A DNA stretch of 64,000 nt from Bacteroidota bacterium (GTDB lineage Bacteria > Bacteroidota > Rhodothermia > Rhodothermales > UBA10348). The position numbers were made by a program, and so were the translations under genes. Location of the stretch: the NCBI GenBank assembly GCA_029262835.1, contig JAJCYQ010000050.1:22087-86086 (forward strand), read 5' to 3'. This document shows, in pieces, positions 17,118 to 27,600 of the stretch (position 1 is the stretch's first letter; every line of letters starts with the position of its first letter). The notes below the pieces were generated by a model, which made no database searches, was not told where the DNA came from, and saw only the letters and a program-made list of their open reading frames with translations.

Positions 17118-17145
17118 ATGGGCGGGGCCGCATGGCCCCGCCCAT
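17118..17145 (-). terminator. Strong GC hairpin after the giant surface protein gene
   Basis: A perfect 12-bp stem ATGGGCGGGGCC / GGCCCCGCCCAT with loop GCAT, starting 9 bp after the stop at 17155 on the minus strand. The following bases (AAATGCTTTC) lack a clean T run, so termination may be partial and allow read-through to the CHRD gene. Confidence 0.6.
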
Positions 17146-17154
17146 CATGCCTGT

Positions 17155-20100
17155 TTACTTGACCAGCATCATGCGGTCTGTTTCGACAATGGTCTTGTTG
17201 TCCATCTTGGCAATGACCCGGTAGAAGTACGATCCCGATGCAAGTCTCGTGCCGTCCACCTGTACGGAACGTTTGGCACCAGCCTGCATGGTCTGGGTCG
17301 GGATCGACATCACACGGCGACCGATCAGGTCGTAGACCTCAATTTCAACTTCAGCTGCCTGTGGCAGATCGAAGCTGATGGTCGTTGCAGCGTTGAACGG
17401 ATTCGGATAGTTGCCATTGAGCGCAAACGTTTCCGGAAGCTCAACAACCTCCAACTCATCGACATTAGCCACCGGATTGTCGTTGACCGCGCCTTCTGCA
17501 CGCAGATTGAACGAATCGGCGGTACCAACCAGTTCGAGTGTCAGAATGGCAACCGTACCATCAGATGTCATGCTGCCGTAACCGGCCGCTGCAAGTGCCA
17601 CACTGCCATCTTCTTCGTTCGTTGCACTCCGTACAATCCAACCGTCTCCAAGAGTCGATTCAATGCCTATGACCTTCGCGTAGGCCGGATCGATTGTAGT
17701 GGAAAATGAAAGCGCTCTGGTATCACCCGTGTTTCCTGTAATCTGTACAGGAATGGAGACCAGATTTCCTTCATGATTGAGATCGCCGTAAGCAATGGCT
17801 GCAGCCGGGAACTCTACGAGTTCAGACTTGCCGTTGACGAACGCATCGAAGATGAGTGCGGCGTCAAATGCATTGACCGTACCGGACGTGTTGAAGTCAG
17901 CGGCAATCGTCTGCTTGGCCGTAAGCGTCTGCAGACCGACAAAGGCGTCGAGTGTCAAGGAGGCTCCAACTTCAGTTGGCCCACCCGATCCGTCAACGTT
18001 ACCCGCCACCGGATTTACGTCTGCCGTGAACGTCGACGTGCCCGTCGCGCCCAGATCGTCCGTAGCCGTTACGGTGATGGTTACAGGAGCCGTATCGGCC
18101 GTAACGACACCGCCCGTGACGACATATGGCTGAACACCGGTCACCGTGACCGCAGCATCCGTATTGGTCGCTGTAGCAACGGACGGATCTGCACTCTCCA
18201 CACTGAACGCGTAGTCCGTGGCAACTGTGCCGCCGGTGAACTCGGCCGATGCATCAACAGCCGCATCAGCTCCTTCCTCTACCGTCACATCTGCCAGACC
18301 ACCTGCAGCAACGAGGGCTGCATTCACATTTACGTCGAACGTGGTTACCACGGTGTCGCCCTCGGCATCTGTAGCCGTGAGCGTAATGGTGGCCGTTCCC
18401 GTACCAACGAATGTCAGCGTGATTTCACCAGCAGCATCAACAGCCGCCGTTGCAACGGCGGCGTCTGACGTAGCCACGGCATAACCAATGGGAGCAGTAC
18501 CACCAGTGGATGCAACTGAACCATCAACGGTCTGATCGGCTGTGCCGTCATTTACGGTAACATCGGCGAGTGCCTCACCAGCGACGAATGCTTCGTTGAC
18601 TGTGACAGCTACGGTAGCTGTAGCCACGGCACCAAAGATATCCGTAGCCTGCACTGTTACCGTCGATGTCCCTACTGCTACACCCGTGACAGTAAGATCG
18701 TCACCGGCCGTGGCACCTGTGGCAACGGCTGCATCGCCATCCGTAACTGCGTAGGCATAAGTTGGTGCCGCATTGTTTGGCGAGCCACCGTCAAACACGG
18801 TCGTGAGATCAATGACCTCGTTGTTGCCAGCGTTCAGCGTAATGGCTGCTGGGTCCGTACTGGCCAGGTTGTTCTCCAGACCAATAGCGAACAGAACGCC
18901 GTCGGCGTTGATGGCTCCAACTGCATTCCTTGCTACAAGGACAGGCTCAGTGCCTGAGACAGCAAAGTTGTCGTTGTTGGCCGGGCCGTTCGCCACCTTG
19001 ATCCAGAAGTTGTTCGGGTTTCCGTCCTGACGACGAATGGCCCGTGTCTTCTCGATGTCTTCGTCAACAAAGTTGGCGAACCCGGCTGAACGATATTCCA
19101 CGTCGTAATTGATTGACGGAGTGACCGTCGGCGTTGACGTTACCGACCAGTGGAAGTCTGTCGCATAGCGTCCGATCTCAAATGGATTATTGAGTTCGTC
19201 CACAGCTGCGATTGGCAGGCCATTGATGCCTCCAGCATTGTTCGCGTTGTAGGAGGCAACCAGGACAGGGTCAGCAGCCAACGTGTTCGGTGTATTGAAC
19301 GTAATCGCGAACGGGCGGTAGTTCATGTCGGCATCACCTAACGGGAATTCGACGCGATCGGTGGTGTTCGGTGAAGCCGTTCCATCGACTACCGCCTGCA
19401 CGTTGCCAAAAATGCTTCCGCTCGTACGAGTGAAGCCCTGGTTCGTCGTGTTCTGATGGCACAGAATGACGTTGTTGGTTCCCGTCGCAAGCGCACCATT
19501 GGTCAGCGTCAGGTTGTTTCCAATGTTACCGTTGTTTCCTGCGGCTGCTGCGTTACATACAGCACCGGCTGCATTATTGCTCGTATTAAGATTGCCACCT
19601 ACAAGCGTAACGCCCGCTGCATTGTTGATGGTCACATTACCGTTGTAGAAGAGGCCTCCCGTAATCGTCTGGGCAGCACTCCCCGCGAACGCAACCGATC
19701 CACCAGCTGCTGGAGCCAGGCCACCGTTCTGTACAGCAAGTGGGTTGCCGTTCAGGTTGAGCGCGCCAAGTACTGTGAATGTGTTGCCCGACGGATCAAA
19801 CACATCACCAGCAGCAACCGTCATATCCGTAGCAGACCGATTGGCATGCAATGCAACCGCCCCCGCTCCAGCGGGAGTTACTGTCACATTTGGCGTGGCG
19901 CCGGGTGCCCAGGACTGGTTGCTCGTGGCCGTTGCGGCCGCATAGAACGTCAAGTTGTAGTTAGTGGCATCACCGAAGGTGAGCACTTCAACTACCTGGC
20001 CACCAGCGGCGTCAAAGAACGGCGTGTTTACACCTACGAGGAAGTTTCCAGCTGCTGGCAGCGTGATCGAGTTGTCGCCATCATCATTGGCGTCAATCGA

Positions 20101-23100
20101 TATCTGACCAGCTGCGACATCCACAGTCGTTGCTGTAACAGCCCTTGCGTCTGCAAGCGTAACCGCCGTTTTCGTAATCAGCGAGCCAACCGTGTCGAAC
20201 AACTCCAGGCCTGTCGGAAATGGATCAGCCGTATCGTAGATAACTGTTGCCGAGTTGGCTTCAGCTCCGAGCACCAGATTACCGGGAACGACACCTGCGG
20301 TGCGCGTCACCGTATTGCCCGCTCCCGATGCATTGATCGTGAGACCACCGTTTCCATCACCCAGATTCAGCGTGCCTACGGGTGCGGCACCAGCAGACGA
20401 GATCGTCAGCGGTGCATTGAGCCACAGGAAGTCATCTACCTGCAGTACATCGCCAACAGCCACGTTGACAGCCGCCCGCACTTCAAGGTTCGGAACGGCA
20501 AGGGCATTTGCACCAATCGTCAGTGCTCCTCCGTTCATGACCAGGAAGTCTCCAGCAGGAGTCGCCGTATTGGATGCGGTTGCGGCTGTCGCCGCATAGG
20601 AACCAGCCGTAAACGTTACACCAGCGTTTGTGATGACATCAACGCCTGTGAGGGTAACGGCACCCGCCGTATGCGTATAGAGCCCCGTCACGGTCAGCTG
20701 ATCCGGATTGTTACCCGCTGCAGCATCTCCCTGAAAATCAACGTTGGACGCATTGAGCGTGAGCGTACCTGTAATCGTCTGCGGCCCTTCGGCCTGGACC
20801 GTAGTCCCAATAATGGTGACATTGTTGGTGATACCAGCTCCGACATTGACTGTACCTGACAGGGTCAGAGCCTGGCCACCTATCAACGCGGCGTTGATGT
20901 CTGTCAGCCCCGTCACGGCTGTCGGTCCCGTCAGCGCAGAGCCAACGTCAACGCGCAGTCCTGGAAGGACAGCTGCGCTTGCTGCAAGGTCGATATTCGT
21001 GTCGACGTTAGTAGCCGCATCAAGTTCAAGCGAGCCACTTGATCCAAGAACTGCATTTGACACCGCGTTGAATGCAGCACCCGTCGTATGCACTGTCTGA
21101 CCGTTGAAGTCAAATGTCGGTGCAGCGCCAATTGGTGCTGTACCAACTGTGGCCCCGGCATCGATGACAGCGTCAGTCGACCACGTGAGAGCGCCACCAT
21201 TGGCCACGGTCACGAGACCGTCGACACTACCCTCATCGTTGTTACCTGTCAGTGCGTTTGCATCGTCCGCTACCAATCCAAGCGTAAGGGAACCGTCCGT
21301 GTCAACGAATACAGTACCGTCGATCTGCTGGATATTTGCGAACGTGGCGGCTTCACTACCCGTGCCTGCCGCATTGTCGCCAACAATGATATTCGTCAGC
21401 AGTGCGGCGGTCGCCGGAGCAGCAGGAATGGTTGCCGTACCGTTGACCGTTACGCCTGCCGCCTGCACACTCAGGTCGGCAGTGGAAACGCCCGTAAACG
21501 AGTGCGTCTGATTGTCTCCAAGCAGCACAATCTGATCTCCTACGGCTCCGGCAAACGTACCTGCGTGCGTTACCACACCCGTTGCATTTACGTCTGCCGT
21601 GTTCGTAGCAAGATCAAGTGTTGTGCCGGCAGCTGTGTTGACATTACCAACCGTGGCTGCAGGATTGGCCGGAAGCGTATACGCCGTACCAGTATCAACA
21701 AGGTTGAGTGACGAGATACCCGTGAGGGCATACTCCGAGCCTGCAGCGACGGCTGCACCGCCAAATATTTCAAGTACGTACGTTCCGGTAGGAGCAGTCG
21801 TATTAAATGGACCCGCAATAAGAGTAGTGGCATCTGCAGAGTTCCGACGAACCCGTGCCGTCGTACCCGTAGGCTTGATCTCAGAGCCACCTGCTATAGC
21901 AATACCGCCCGTGAAAAGCGTCAGATCGCCTGTGAACAGCAGCGTAGTAGCAGCGCCTGCACCAGGCACGGCCAGGGTATTACCACCACCCACGTTAATC
22001 AAGACGTTGGAGATTTGACCGAGACCACTCAGCGACTGCCCCGTATTCTCAAACGAAATGGCACCGTCCTGTCCGGTCGGTGTCGAAATCGTACCATTGA
22101 CCGTAGCAACGGCACCCGCAGTACTGTGGCGCACCAGGAAGTTGCCAAGGTTGATTGCTGTATTGGCATTCGTTGTAAATGCCGCCTGGATAGCGAATGA
22201 CTGCCCGAGAACAAGCGTCGCCGTTCCCGTCGTCGCGGCTGCGCGGCTCAGTGTAAACGTGTCAACCAGTGTATTCGGACCCGGCGTATAGGTCGCAGAT
22301 GTACTACCGTTGATTACGAATGCCAACGTTGCGCCACCTCCGTTTGCGACGAATACCCCGCCGTTGGATGTATCAAAATTACCGTTGACGGTAAGCGTAG
22401 CTCCAGCACTGATGGTCAGCGATCCAGCTCCCGTTACCGTACCCGATCCGAAGATGGCGTTACCTGCACCATTTACAACAACTGCACCGGAAATTGTAAC
22501 AAGACCATCGACATCATTGGTACCCGCTCCGCCGTTGAATGCAGTGGCGCCAGTGAAGCTGGCCGTACCTGCCACGTCAAAGCTACCATTCGCTGTGACA
22601 TTACCAGCACCCTGTGTCAAGTTGCCGCCTACAACAACAGGGTCGTTGATCGTTCCACCACCCGTGTTGCTGAGGTTGCCACCAACTCGAAGCACGTCTG
22701 CGTCGGCGTTACCAATGTTGCCGGTGCCCGTGTTCGTTACGTTACCAGCAACAGAGACAGCACCCGTAATGCCGCCATTTCCGCTGACTGTCAGATTACC
22801 AGCAACGTCAAAGGCGGGCGCCGCCGCGCCGGCCGAGGCCGGAACGAATGACGCACCAGAAACCACAACTGTTGACGCAGCACCCGTAATCGTCCCCATA
22901 TTAACATGAGGACCGGCACCCGTAAGCGTGAACGTGGTTGCTCCGAGGCCGAGCGTTCCACCTCCGTTATTCAAAACTCCGGCTATGGACGAGCTCACAC
23001 CAATGGACATGGTGCCCGTATTGGTGAGCGATATGACCGCCGTGTCGTTATCGTTCGCGTCACCCTGCCCGTCATTGGTAATGGCTCCATTGACCGTCAG

Positions 23101-24141
23101 CGTCCCTGCATTGTTAATGAGGTAGCTGAACGGTTGGAGTGCTGGCGCAGCACCTGAACCATCATTGTTGAAACCAGTGACCGTTACCGATCCGAATGTA
23201 ACTGTACCGCCTGGGTTGGCGATTTCGCCTGATATGCCAGCGACATTATTTGCAGAAATCGATGCCTGGAAGATACCAGACACTGTGACGTTGCCACCAC
23301 CCAGGTTTGCGAAACGACCGTTGGTTACAGACACGCTGCTGTAATTAACCGTTCCGGCAGAGTTGTTGAGGACGTTGCCTGAAGCCGTGACCGCGTTGGA
23401 AAACGTCACGGTGTTCGCTGCGGCTGTACCAGCAATATTGACTGTGCCCGCAACCAACGCGCTATTAAACGTCAGACTTGCTGCCTGATTGACAGTTAGT
23501 GTGCCGCCATTGAGGTTAATCGGGATTTCCGTACCCGCAGACGCTACCGTCCCATTGTAGTTTGCAGTAACTGCGCCGGTATACGAGGGCGATGCTCCCG
23601 TTGCCGTACCACTGGCTACGTTTAACGTGGTTGCCACGGTAAATGCCAGTTTGCCCGCCCCGAGATTGATGACCCCATTGGTGAGTGTAAACGTGCCGCC
23701 GCCGACTGCTACGGATCCAACCCCACTATTAAGCGCGATAGTTGCTGCGGCGCCAGGGGCGATCGTCGACGTACCGGTAAAGGTTGCGACTGTAACAGCA
23801 CCAGCCTGTCGGACTTCGACCGTCAGGCTACCCGTGCCTATGAAGTCGAAATTCTCCGGGTAGTTACCAGCTTCAATGCTGATGATGTCACCCGCCGTAG
23901 CAATTGACAGCGCTCCGTTGACACCGAGCAGCGTCTGCTTCGGACCGCTGGCACCGGAAATATTGGCCGTCGTACCGTCGAATGCGTCACTACCAGTTGT
24001 AGAAGACACGAAAATTGTCGACTGGGCGAGCGTGGTCTGGACTCCGGTGAAGAAGACCAGGGCTGCAATCGCGATCAGTGAACGTGACATGAATTGTAGC
24101 AGTCTTGAGTTACCCATAGACTGTGCCTCTCTTGTTTTCAT
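17155..24141 (-). CDS. Giant T9SS surface protein with dockerin- and cohesin-like modules
   Basis: 2328 residues. A signal peptide (SLIAIAALVFFTGVQTTLAQ) precedes a very long, Asn/Gly/Thr/Ala-rich beta-helix-like body with many short repeats of VNGNAGTxTxxG character. Then come Ig-like repeats (about 1800-2040), a dockerin-like pair (about 2047-2105, with DFNTSGTVNAFDAALIFDAF), a cohesin-like domain (about 2110-2222) and the T9SS sorting domain (YPNPF; ends MMLVK). The N-terminus (STTGSDAFDGT...AGDIISIEAGNY) resembles right-handed beta-helix proteins. It is likely a surface adhesin or S-layer-like protein; the function is inferred from architecture. It is divergent from a paralog of almost the same length. 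ATG at 24117 is an alternative start with a better-placed GAGAGG upstream. Confidence 0.88.
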   Translation of the reverse strand: MKTREAQSMGNSRLLQFMSRSLIAIAALVFFTGVQTTLAQSTIFVSSTTGSDAFDGTTANISGASGPKQTLLGVNGALSIATAGDIISIEAGNYPENFDFIGTGSLTVEVRQAGAVTVATFTGTSTIAPGAAATIALNSGVGSVAVGGGTFTLTNGVINLGAGKLAFTVATTLNVASGTATGASPSYTGAVTANYNGTVASAGTEIPINLNGGTLTVNQAASLTFNSALVAGTVNIAGTAAANTVTFSNAVTASGNVLNNSAGTVNYSSVSVTNGRFANLGGGNVTVSGIFQASISANNVAGISGEIANPGGTVTFGSVTVTGFNNDGSGAAPALQPFSYLINNAGTLTVNGAITNDGQGDANDNDTAVISLTNTGTMSIGVSSSIAGVLNNGGGTLGLGATTFTLTGAGPHVNMGTITGAASTVVVSGASFVPASAGAAAPAFDVAGNLTVSGNGGITGAVSVAGNVTNTGTGNIGNADADVLRVGGNLSNTGGGTINDPVVVGGNLTQGAGNVTANGSFDVAGTASFTGATAFNGGAGTNDVDGLVTISGAVVVNGAGNAIFGSGTVTGAGSLTISAGATLTVNGNFDTSNGGVFVANGGGATLAFVINGSTSATYTPGPNTLVDTFTLSRAAATTGTATLVLGQSFAIQAAFTTNANTAINLGNFLVRHSTAGAVATVNGTISTPTGQDGAISFENTGQSLSGLGQISNVLINVGGGNTLAVPGAGAATTLLFTGDLTLFTGGIAIAGGSEIKPTGTTARVRRNSADATTLIAGPFNTTAPTGTYVLEIFGGAAVAAGSEYALTGISSLNLVDTGTAYTLPANPAATVGNVNTAAGTTLDLATNTADVNATGVVTHAGTFAGAVGDQIVLLGDNQTHSFTGVSTADLSVQAAGVTVNGTATIPAAPATAALLTNIIVGDNAAGTGSEAATFANIQQIDGTVFVDTDGSLTLGLVADDANALTGNNDEGSVDGLVTVANGGALTWSTDAVIDAGATVGTAPIGAAPTFDFNGQTVHTTGAAFNAVSNAVLGSSGSLELDAATNVDTNIDLAASAAVLPGLRVDVGSALTGPTAVTGLTDINAALIGGQALTLSGTVNVGAGITNNVTIIGTTVQAEGPQTITGTLTLNASNVDFQGDAAAGNNPDQLTVTGLYTHTAGAVTLTGVDVITNAGVTFTAGSYAATAATASNTATPAGDFLVMNGGALTIGANALAVPNLEVRAAVNVAVGDVLQVDDFLWLNAPLTISSAGAAPVGTLNLGDGNGGLTINASGAGNTVTRTAGVVPGNLVLGAEANSATVIYDTADPFPTGLELFDTVGSLITKTAVTLADARAVTATTVDVAAGQISIDANDDGDNSITLPAAGNFLVGVNTPFFDAAGGQVVEVLTFGDATNYNLTFYAAATATSNQSWAPGATPNVTVTPAGAGAVALHANRSATDMTVAAGDVFDPSGNTFTVLGALNLNGNPLAVQNGGLAPAAGGSVAFAGSAAQTITGGLFYNGNVTINNAAGVTLVGGNLNTSNNAAGAVCNAAAAGNNGNIGNNLTLTNGALATGTNNVILCHQNTTNQGFTRTSGSIFGNVQAVVDGTASPNTTDRVEFPLGDADMNYRPFAITFNTPNTLAADPVLVASYNANNAGGINGLPIAAVDELNNPFEIGRYATDFHWSVTSTPTVTPSINYDVEYRSAGFANFVDEDIEKTRAIRRQDGNPNNFWIKVANGPANNDNFAVSGTEPVLVARNAVGAINADGVLFAIGLENNLASTDPAAITLNAGNNEVIDLTTVFDGGSPNNAAPTYAYAVTDGDAAVATGATAGDDLTVTGVAVGTSTVTVQATDIFGAVATATVAVTVNEAFVAGEALADVTVNDGTADQTVDGSVASTGGTAPIGYAVATSDAAVATAAVDAAGEITLTFVGTGTATITLTATDAEGDTVVTTFDVNVNAALVAAGGLADVTVEEGADAAVDASAEFTGGTVATDYAFSVESADPSVATATNTDAAVTVTGVQPYVVTGGVVTADTAPVTITVTATDDLGATGTSTFTADVNPVAGNVDGSGGPTEVGASLTLDAFVGLQTLTAKQTIAADFNTSGTVNAFDAALIFDAFVNGKSELVEFPAAAIAYGDLNHEGNLVSIPVQITGNTGDTRALSFSTTIDPAYAKVIGIESTLGDGWIVRSATNEEDGSVALAAAGYGSMTSDGTVAILTLELVGTADSFNLRAEGAVNDNPVANVDELEVVELPETFALNGNYPNPFNAATTISFDLPQAAEVEIEVYDLIGRRVMSIPTQTMQAGAKRSVQVDGTRLASGSYFYRVIAKMDNKTIVETDRMMLVK

Positions 24142-24685
24142 CCTTGTGGACTTGATGAGTTGGTGTCGAAACGAATCACCCGGCAGGCGCCAGGTACAGT
24201 GGATTGGCCATCATTGCCAGACGCAAAAAACCCGGTCACGCAGATTAGCTCTGCACGCCGAGATACGCGGTGGGTGGATAACCAAGATTCCAATATCAAA
24301 GCTTATGCTTTTGTAATAGTTGTATTTATGCGGAAAACAGGTCTCAGCTATACTGTAGTGCCTCATCCGCGATACGGCCATTCATACACGCCACTCTACA
24401 GTAGTACCCAATCCCGAACTGATAAAACGGCAGGTCGAGGTGGGGGTTCTGACTGCGATAGCGTTAAGAATTTCCATCAACGCCAAGATCCCCCGAAAGA
24501 ACGCCATTGTCAAGTGCCGCAGCGTTAAAATACCTACCGGATCGGTCCGCCCGGGTCTCGCTCGACGCTCATCACGCTCATCATGAATAGTGAGCACTGC
24601 CGCACGTCACGCAGGCTATTTCACCCCGTTTTCAGTACCTTGTCCCCCGGTTCACAAGGATGAATGCGCTCTTTCACCCGCGCCT
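24142..24685. promoter_or_regulatory. 544-bp divergent control region between two giant surface genes
   Basis: No credible gene lies here, so both giant genes must be driven from this gap. An 8-bp perfect inverted repeat TACTGTAG / CTACAGTA is at 24351-24358 and 24396-24403. AGCGTTAA occurs twice on the + strand (near 24460 and 24520). The sequence CACAAGGATGAA occurs just before both genes, at 24656-24667 on + and overlapping the minus-strand start near 24141. On the + strand it opens a nine-codon frame whose TGA overlaps the ATG at 24686. No confident promoter hexamers could be assigned. Confidence 0.45.
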
Positions 24686-27600
24686 ATGACTCACAGCGTC
24701 CGATTCCTGCGGTTCTTCGCTACGGTACTCGTTCTGGTCCCGTGCTTCAGCTCGCTTGTTGCCCGTGGTCAGACAACGAGTTGCCAGATATTCGCCAACG
24801 CAAGCGATGGTGCGGACAGTCAGCCTGGAACATTGACACAACCCGTCCAGTCGCTCGAACGTGCTGCCGCCATCGCAGGCCCGGCTGCGCGCATCTGCGT
24901 TGCTGCTGGGGAATATTTCAGGGGCGCCGATGCCGATGGTACGACGCTGGATGTGGGATCGGGTACCCTTACGCTTGAACTGCAGGCCTTTGCGGGTGAA
25001 ACCGACATTCTTCTGAGCATGCCCTCACTTGCAGTCGTCGGTCAGGGCGGCACCCTTGTGATTGCAGCCGGAAGCACAGACCGCATTTTCTTCTCCTCAG
25101 GCATTCTGAACACAGATTCACCAGATGGCATGGAGCAGTTGACTATGGAGGGGGCTGAAATCGTGGTAGATGACGTCAACGTCACCATGGGTCCCCGGCT
25201 CAAAAACGTCACAATGCGGCAGGGTGCCTTGCGGGGTATAGCAGTGTGGGAGGCATCCCAATATCTTGTAACTTTGGAAGGGCCCGTCTCGCTCGACGCC
25301 AGCAGTCTGCCTCCGCTCAGCGGTGGCAGACTGCTGGTTTCCGGCCCTGCTCCCGTTGACATTGCGGGCGACATCAACCTTGATGACGCCCGCATGGATA
25401 TCGGCTCCTCTGGCACGCTTTCTCTCGCGGGCGTTGTCTCCATAACAACGGAAACATCAATCGTCGCGAACGGTGACGGCGCCGAACTTCGCCTCGACGA
25501 CACACTGCTTCTCCAGGGGCCCGGAGGCACTGTCAACCTCCCCGTGCCAAATCTTGTCATATACAATGTAGACACTGCACAAACGCCCACCTCGGCCTGG
25601 ACGCTGTCTCTCACTACAAACCGGGGCGAACTGCGGGGTGCGGCCGCGGACAGCGATGGCCAAAGCACGCCACCCCCGTTGAACAGTTCATGGCCGCGGT
25701 TAAACCTCTCAGGAGACTGGACTGTCGGATCCTCATCGTCAAACAGCACACTTTCGACACCCGAACTGAATATTGAGTCCGGAAACGTCCTGTCCTACGA
25801 ATCGATCGAGATTATAGGCAGCGCGTTCGGTATTGCGACAGGAAGAACGCTTACCATGGACGACGCGGCAGTCATTCTCAACCAGGAGGATGTATTGGTG
25901 TCGATTGAGGGAGCCTTGCTGGGATCGGGAAGTCCGGAAGTTCTACGTCTGCAGAAGAATGGTGTGGTATCGCTCGCTGTCGGTGCCGAAATATCCGGAG
26001 CGGAAATCAGCGCCCCAACGGCACGAATTGAGAGTGACGGCGGCACAATCCATGACCTTGTCCGCGTCACGGCCGGTTCCGCGCTTGAGATCAGTGGGGT
26101 CATCGCAGGCAGCGCCAGGCTCGAGGCAGATCAGAGTACGATCACGCTTCGCGAAGATGCTCAGTGGTCGGTCTCGTCCCTCGAGGCAACTGCAACGGTG
26201 GTACACCTCCAGTCCAATTCCGGGTTGTCGGTATCAGGCAATATCGAGACGGATGCATTGTCGGGCTTTCCGACTCGCCTGGGAACTGTCGTTTTGAGCC
26301 CAACGGTTACCTCCGTCGATGCCCCGGGTCCTACACCTTTTCCAGCTGTCCTATCCACCGCCAGCAATGTTGTCATTCGCACGGGCGGACCCATGGAGTC
26401 GTTGGTCGTCACTGAGGGACGTATGGAACTGCAATCGTCCGGATCGGCTGACATTCTTGGGCCTGTCAGCATCTCAGGTGCTACACTTTTTTTTCATGCT
26501 CCCACCGAGTCCCTCGACTGGTCGTTTCGTGGAGGAATGGACGCAACAGGCGCTACTGTCCTCTTTGACGGGAGCATGCCGTATGGGGTCCGACTGCAAG
26601 GTATGCTCCGTCTCCAGAATTCGTTCATTCAGTGGCCGCAACAGGGTCTCTCGGTATTGCCAAACACGATCCTCCGACTGACCGGTCCGGACTCCATTGT
26701 ACTCCCCGCAATGTCAATGGATGCTCCCCGGGGAGTCCTACAGATCGATACGCCGACGACCATACTAAGTGGGCTTGACCTGACGGATGGTCGGCTGATT
26801 ATTGCAGGGAATACCCGCCTCACTGTGCAGGGGGGCGTGCGCCGGACGAACGGCCGCTTCGAACCAGTAGAAGGAGGCATCCTGCGATTAGAGGCGCCGA
26901 CCGGTTCGCCGGCATCTGTCCGGGGTTTCTCGACATCGGTGCTGCCATCGCTCGAAATTGGTGCTGGGCAGACACGACTTGAGGAATCGGTCGTGGTACT
27001 TGGTAGCCTCACGGTCGTCGGTGGCACTCTGGACGTTGGGGCTGCTGTCGGTCTCAGCGTCTCCGACTCCGTTCGCGTCTCGACGGGAGTTTTATCTCTC
27101 GGGCTCGGATCCGAGCTGCTGGTAGCGGGTCCACTCCACATGACCGGTGGAGAGATCGTGGCTGGCGGAAGTTCAATGAATCTGTCCGACAACGTACGTA
27201 TTGAACTGCAGGGACGTCTCTCGGGCACCCTGGATATGCTCACTCTGGGCCAGTCGGGCGGCGCGACGCTTTTTTCAGACATACCACTGCGCGCGCGGAG
27301 CGTCCAGATCTTCGACGGCAGTACAGTCTCTCTATCTTCCAGACTGAACGTGGAGTCACTGCTTGCCATCGGGTCAGATGCTTCGCTCGTTCTCGCTGAC
27401 ACCGTGCGCCACCTGGGATTAGGAGACGCGCCGGAGTTCATTAATCACGGCACGACTGGAGGCGACGGTACCATTGAGCTGTCCGGGCCGGACGCTGACA
27501 GCCCAGGAACTGTTCTGGTCGGCAACGGCACGTTCGCCAATATTCGTGTTGACGTACCCCCCGGAGGAGGCGACATCCTCGCCGCTCCATCCACGGAACC

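Noticed and set aside
19456..20859. Long + strand frames opposite the giant surface gene
   Set aside because: Cys/Arg-rich shadow of Asn/Thr/Val codons in the repetitive gene.
24660..24689. Nine-codon leader frame before the + strand giant gene
   Set aside because: Has an ATGA-type overlap with the real start, but there is no evidence of a leader function; kept only as a note in the control-region entry.
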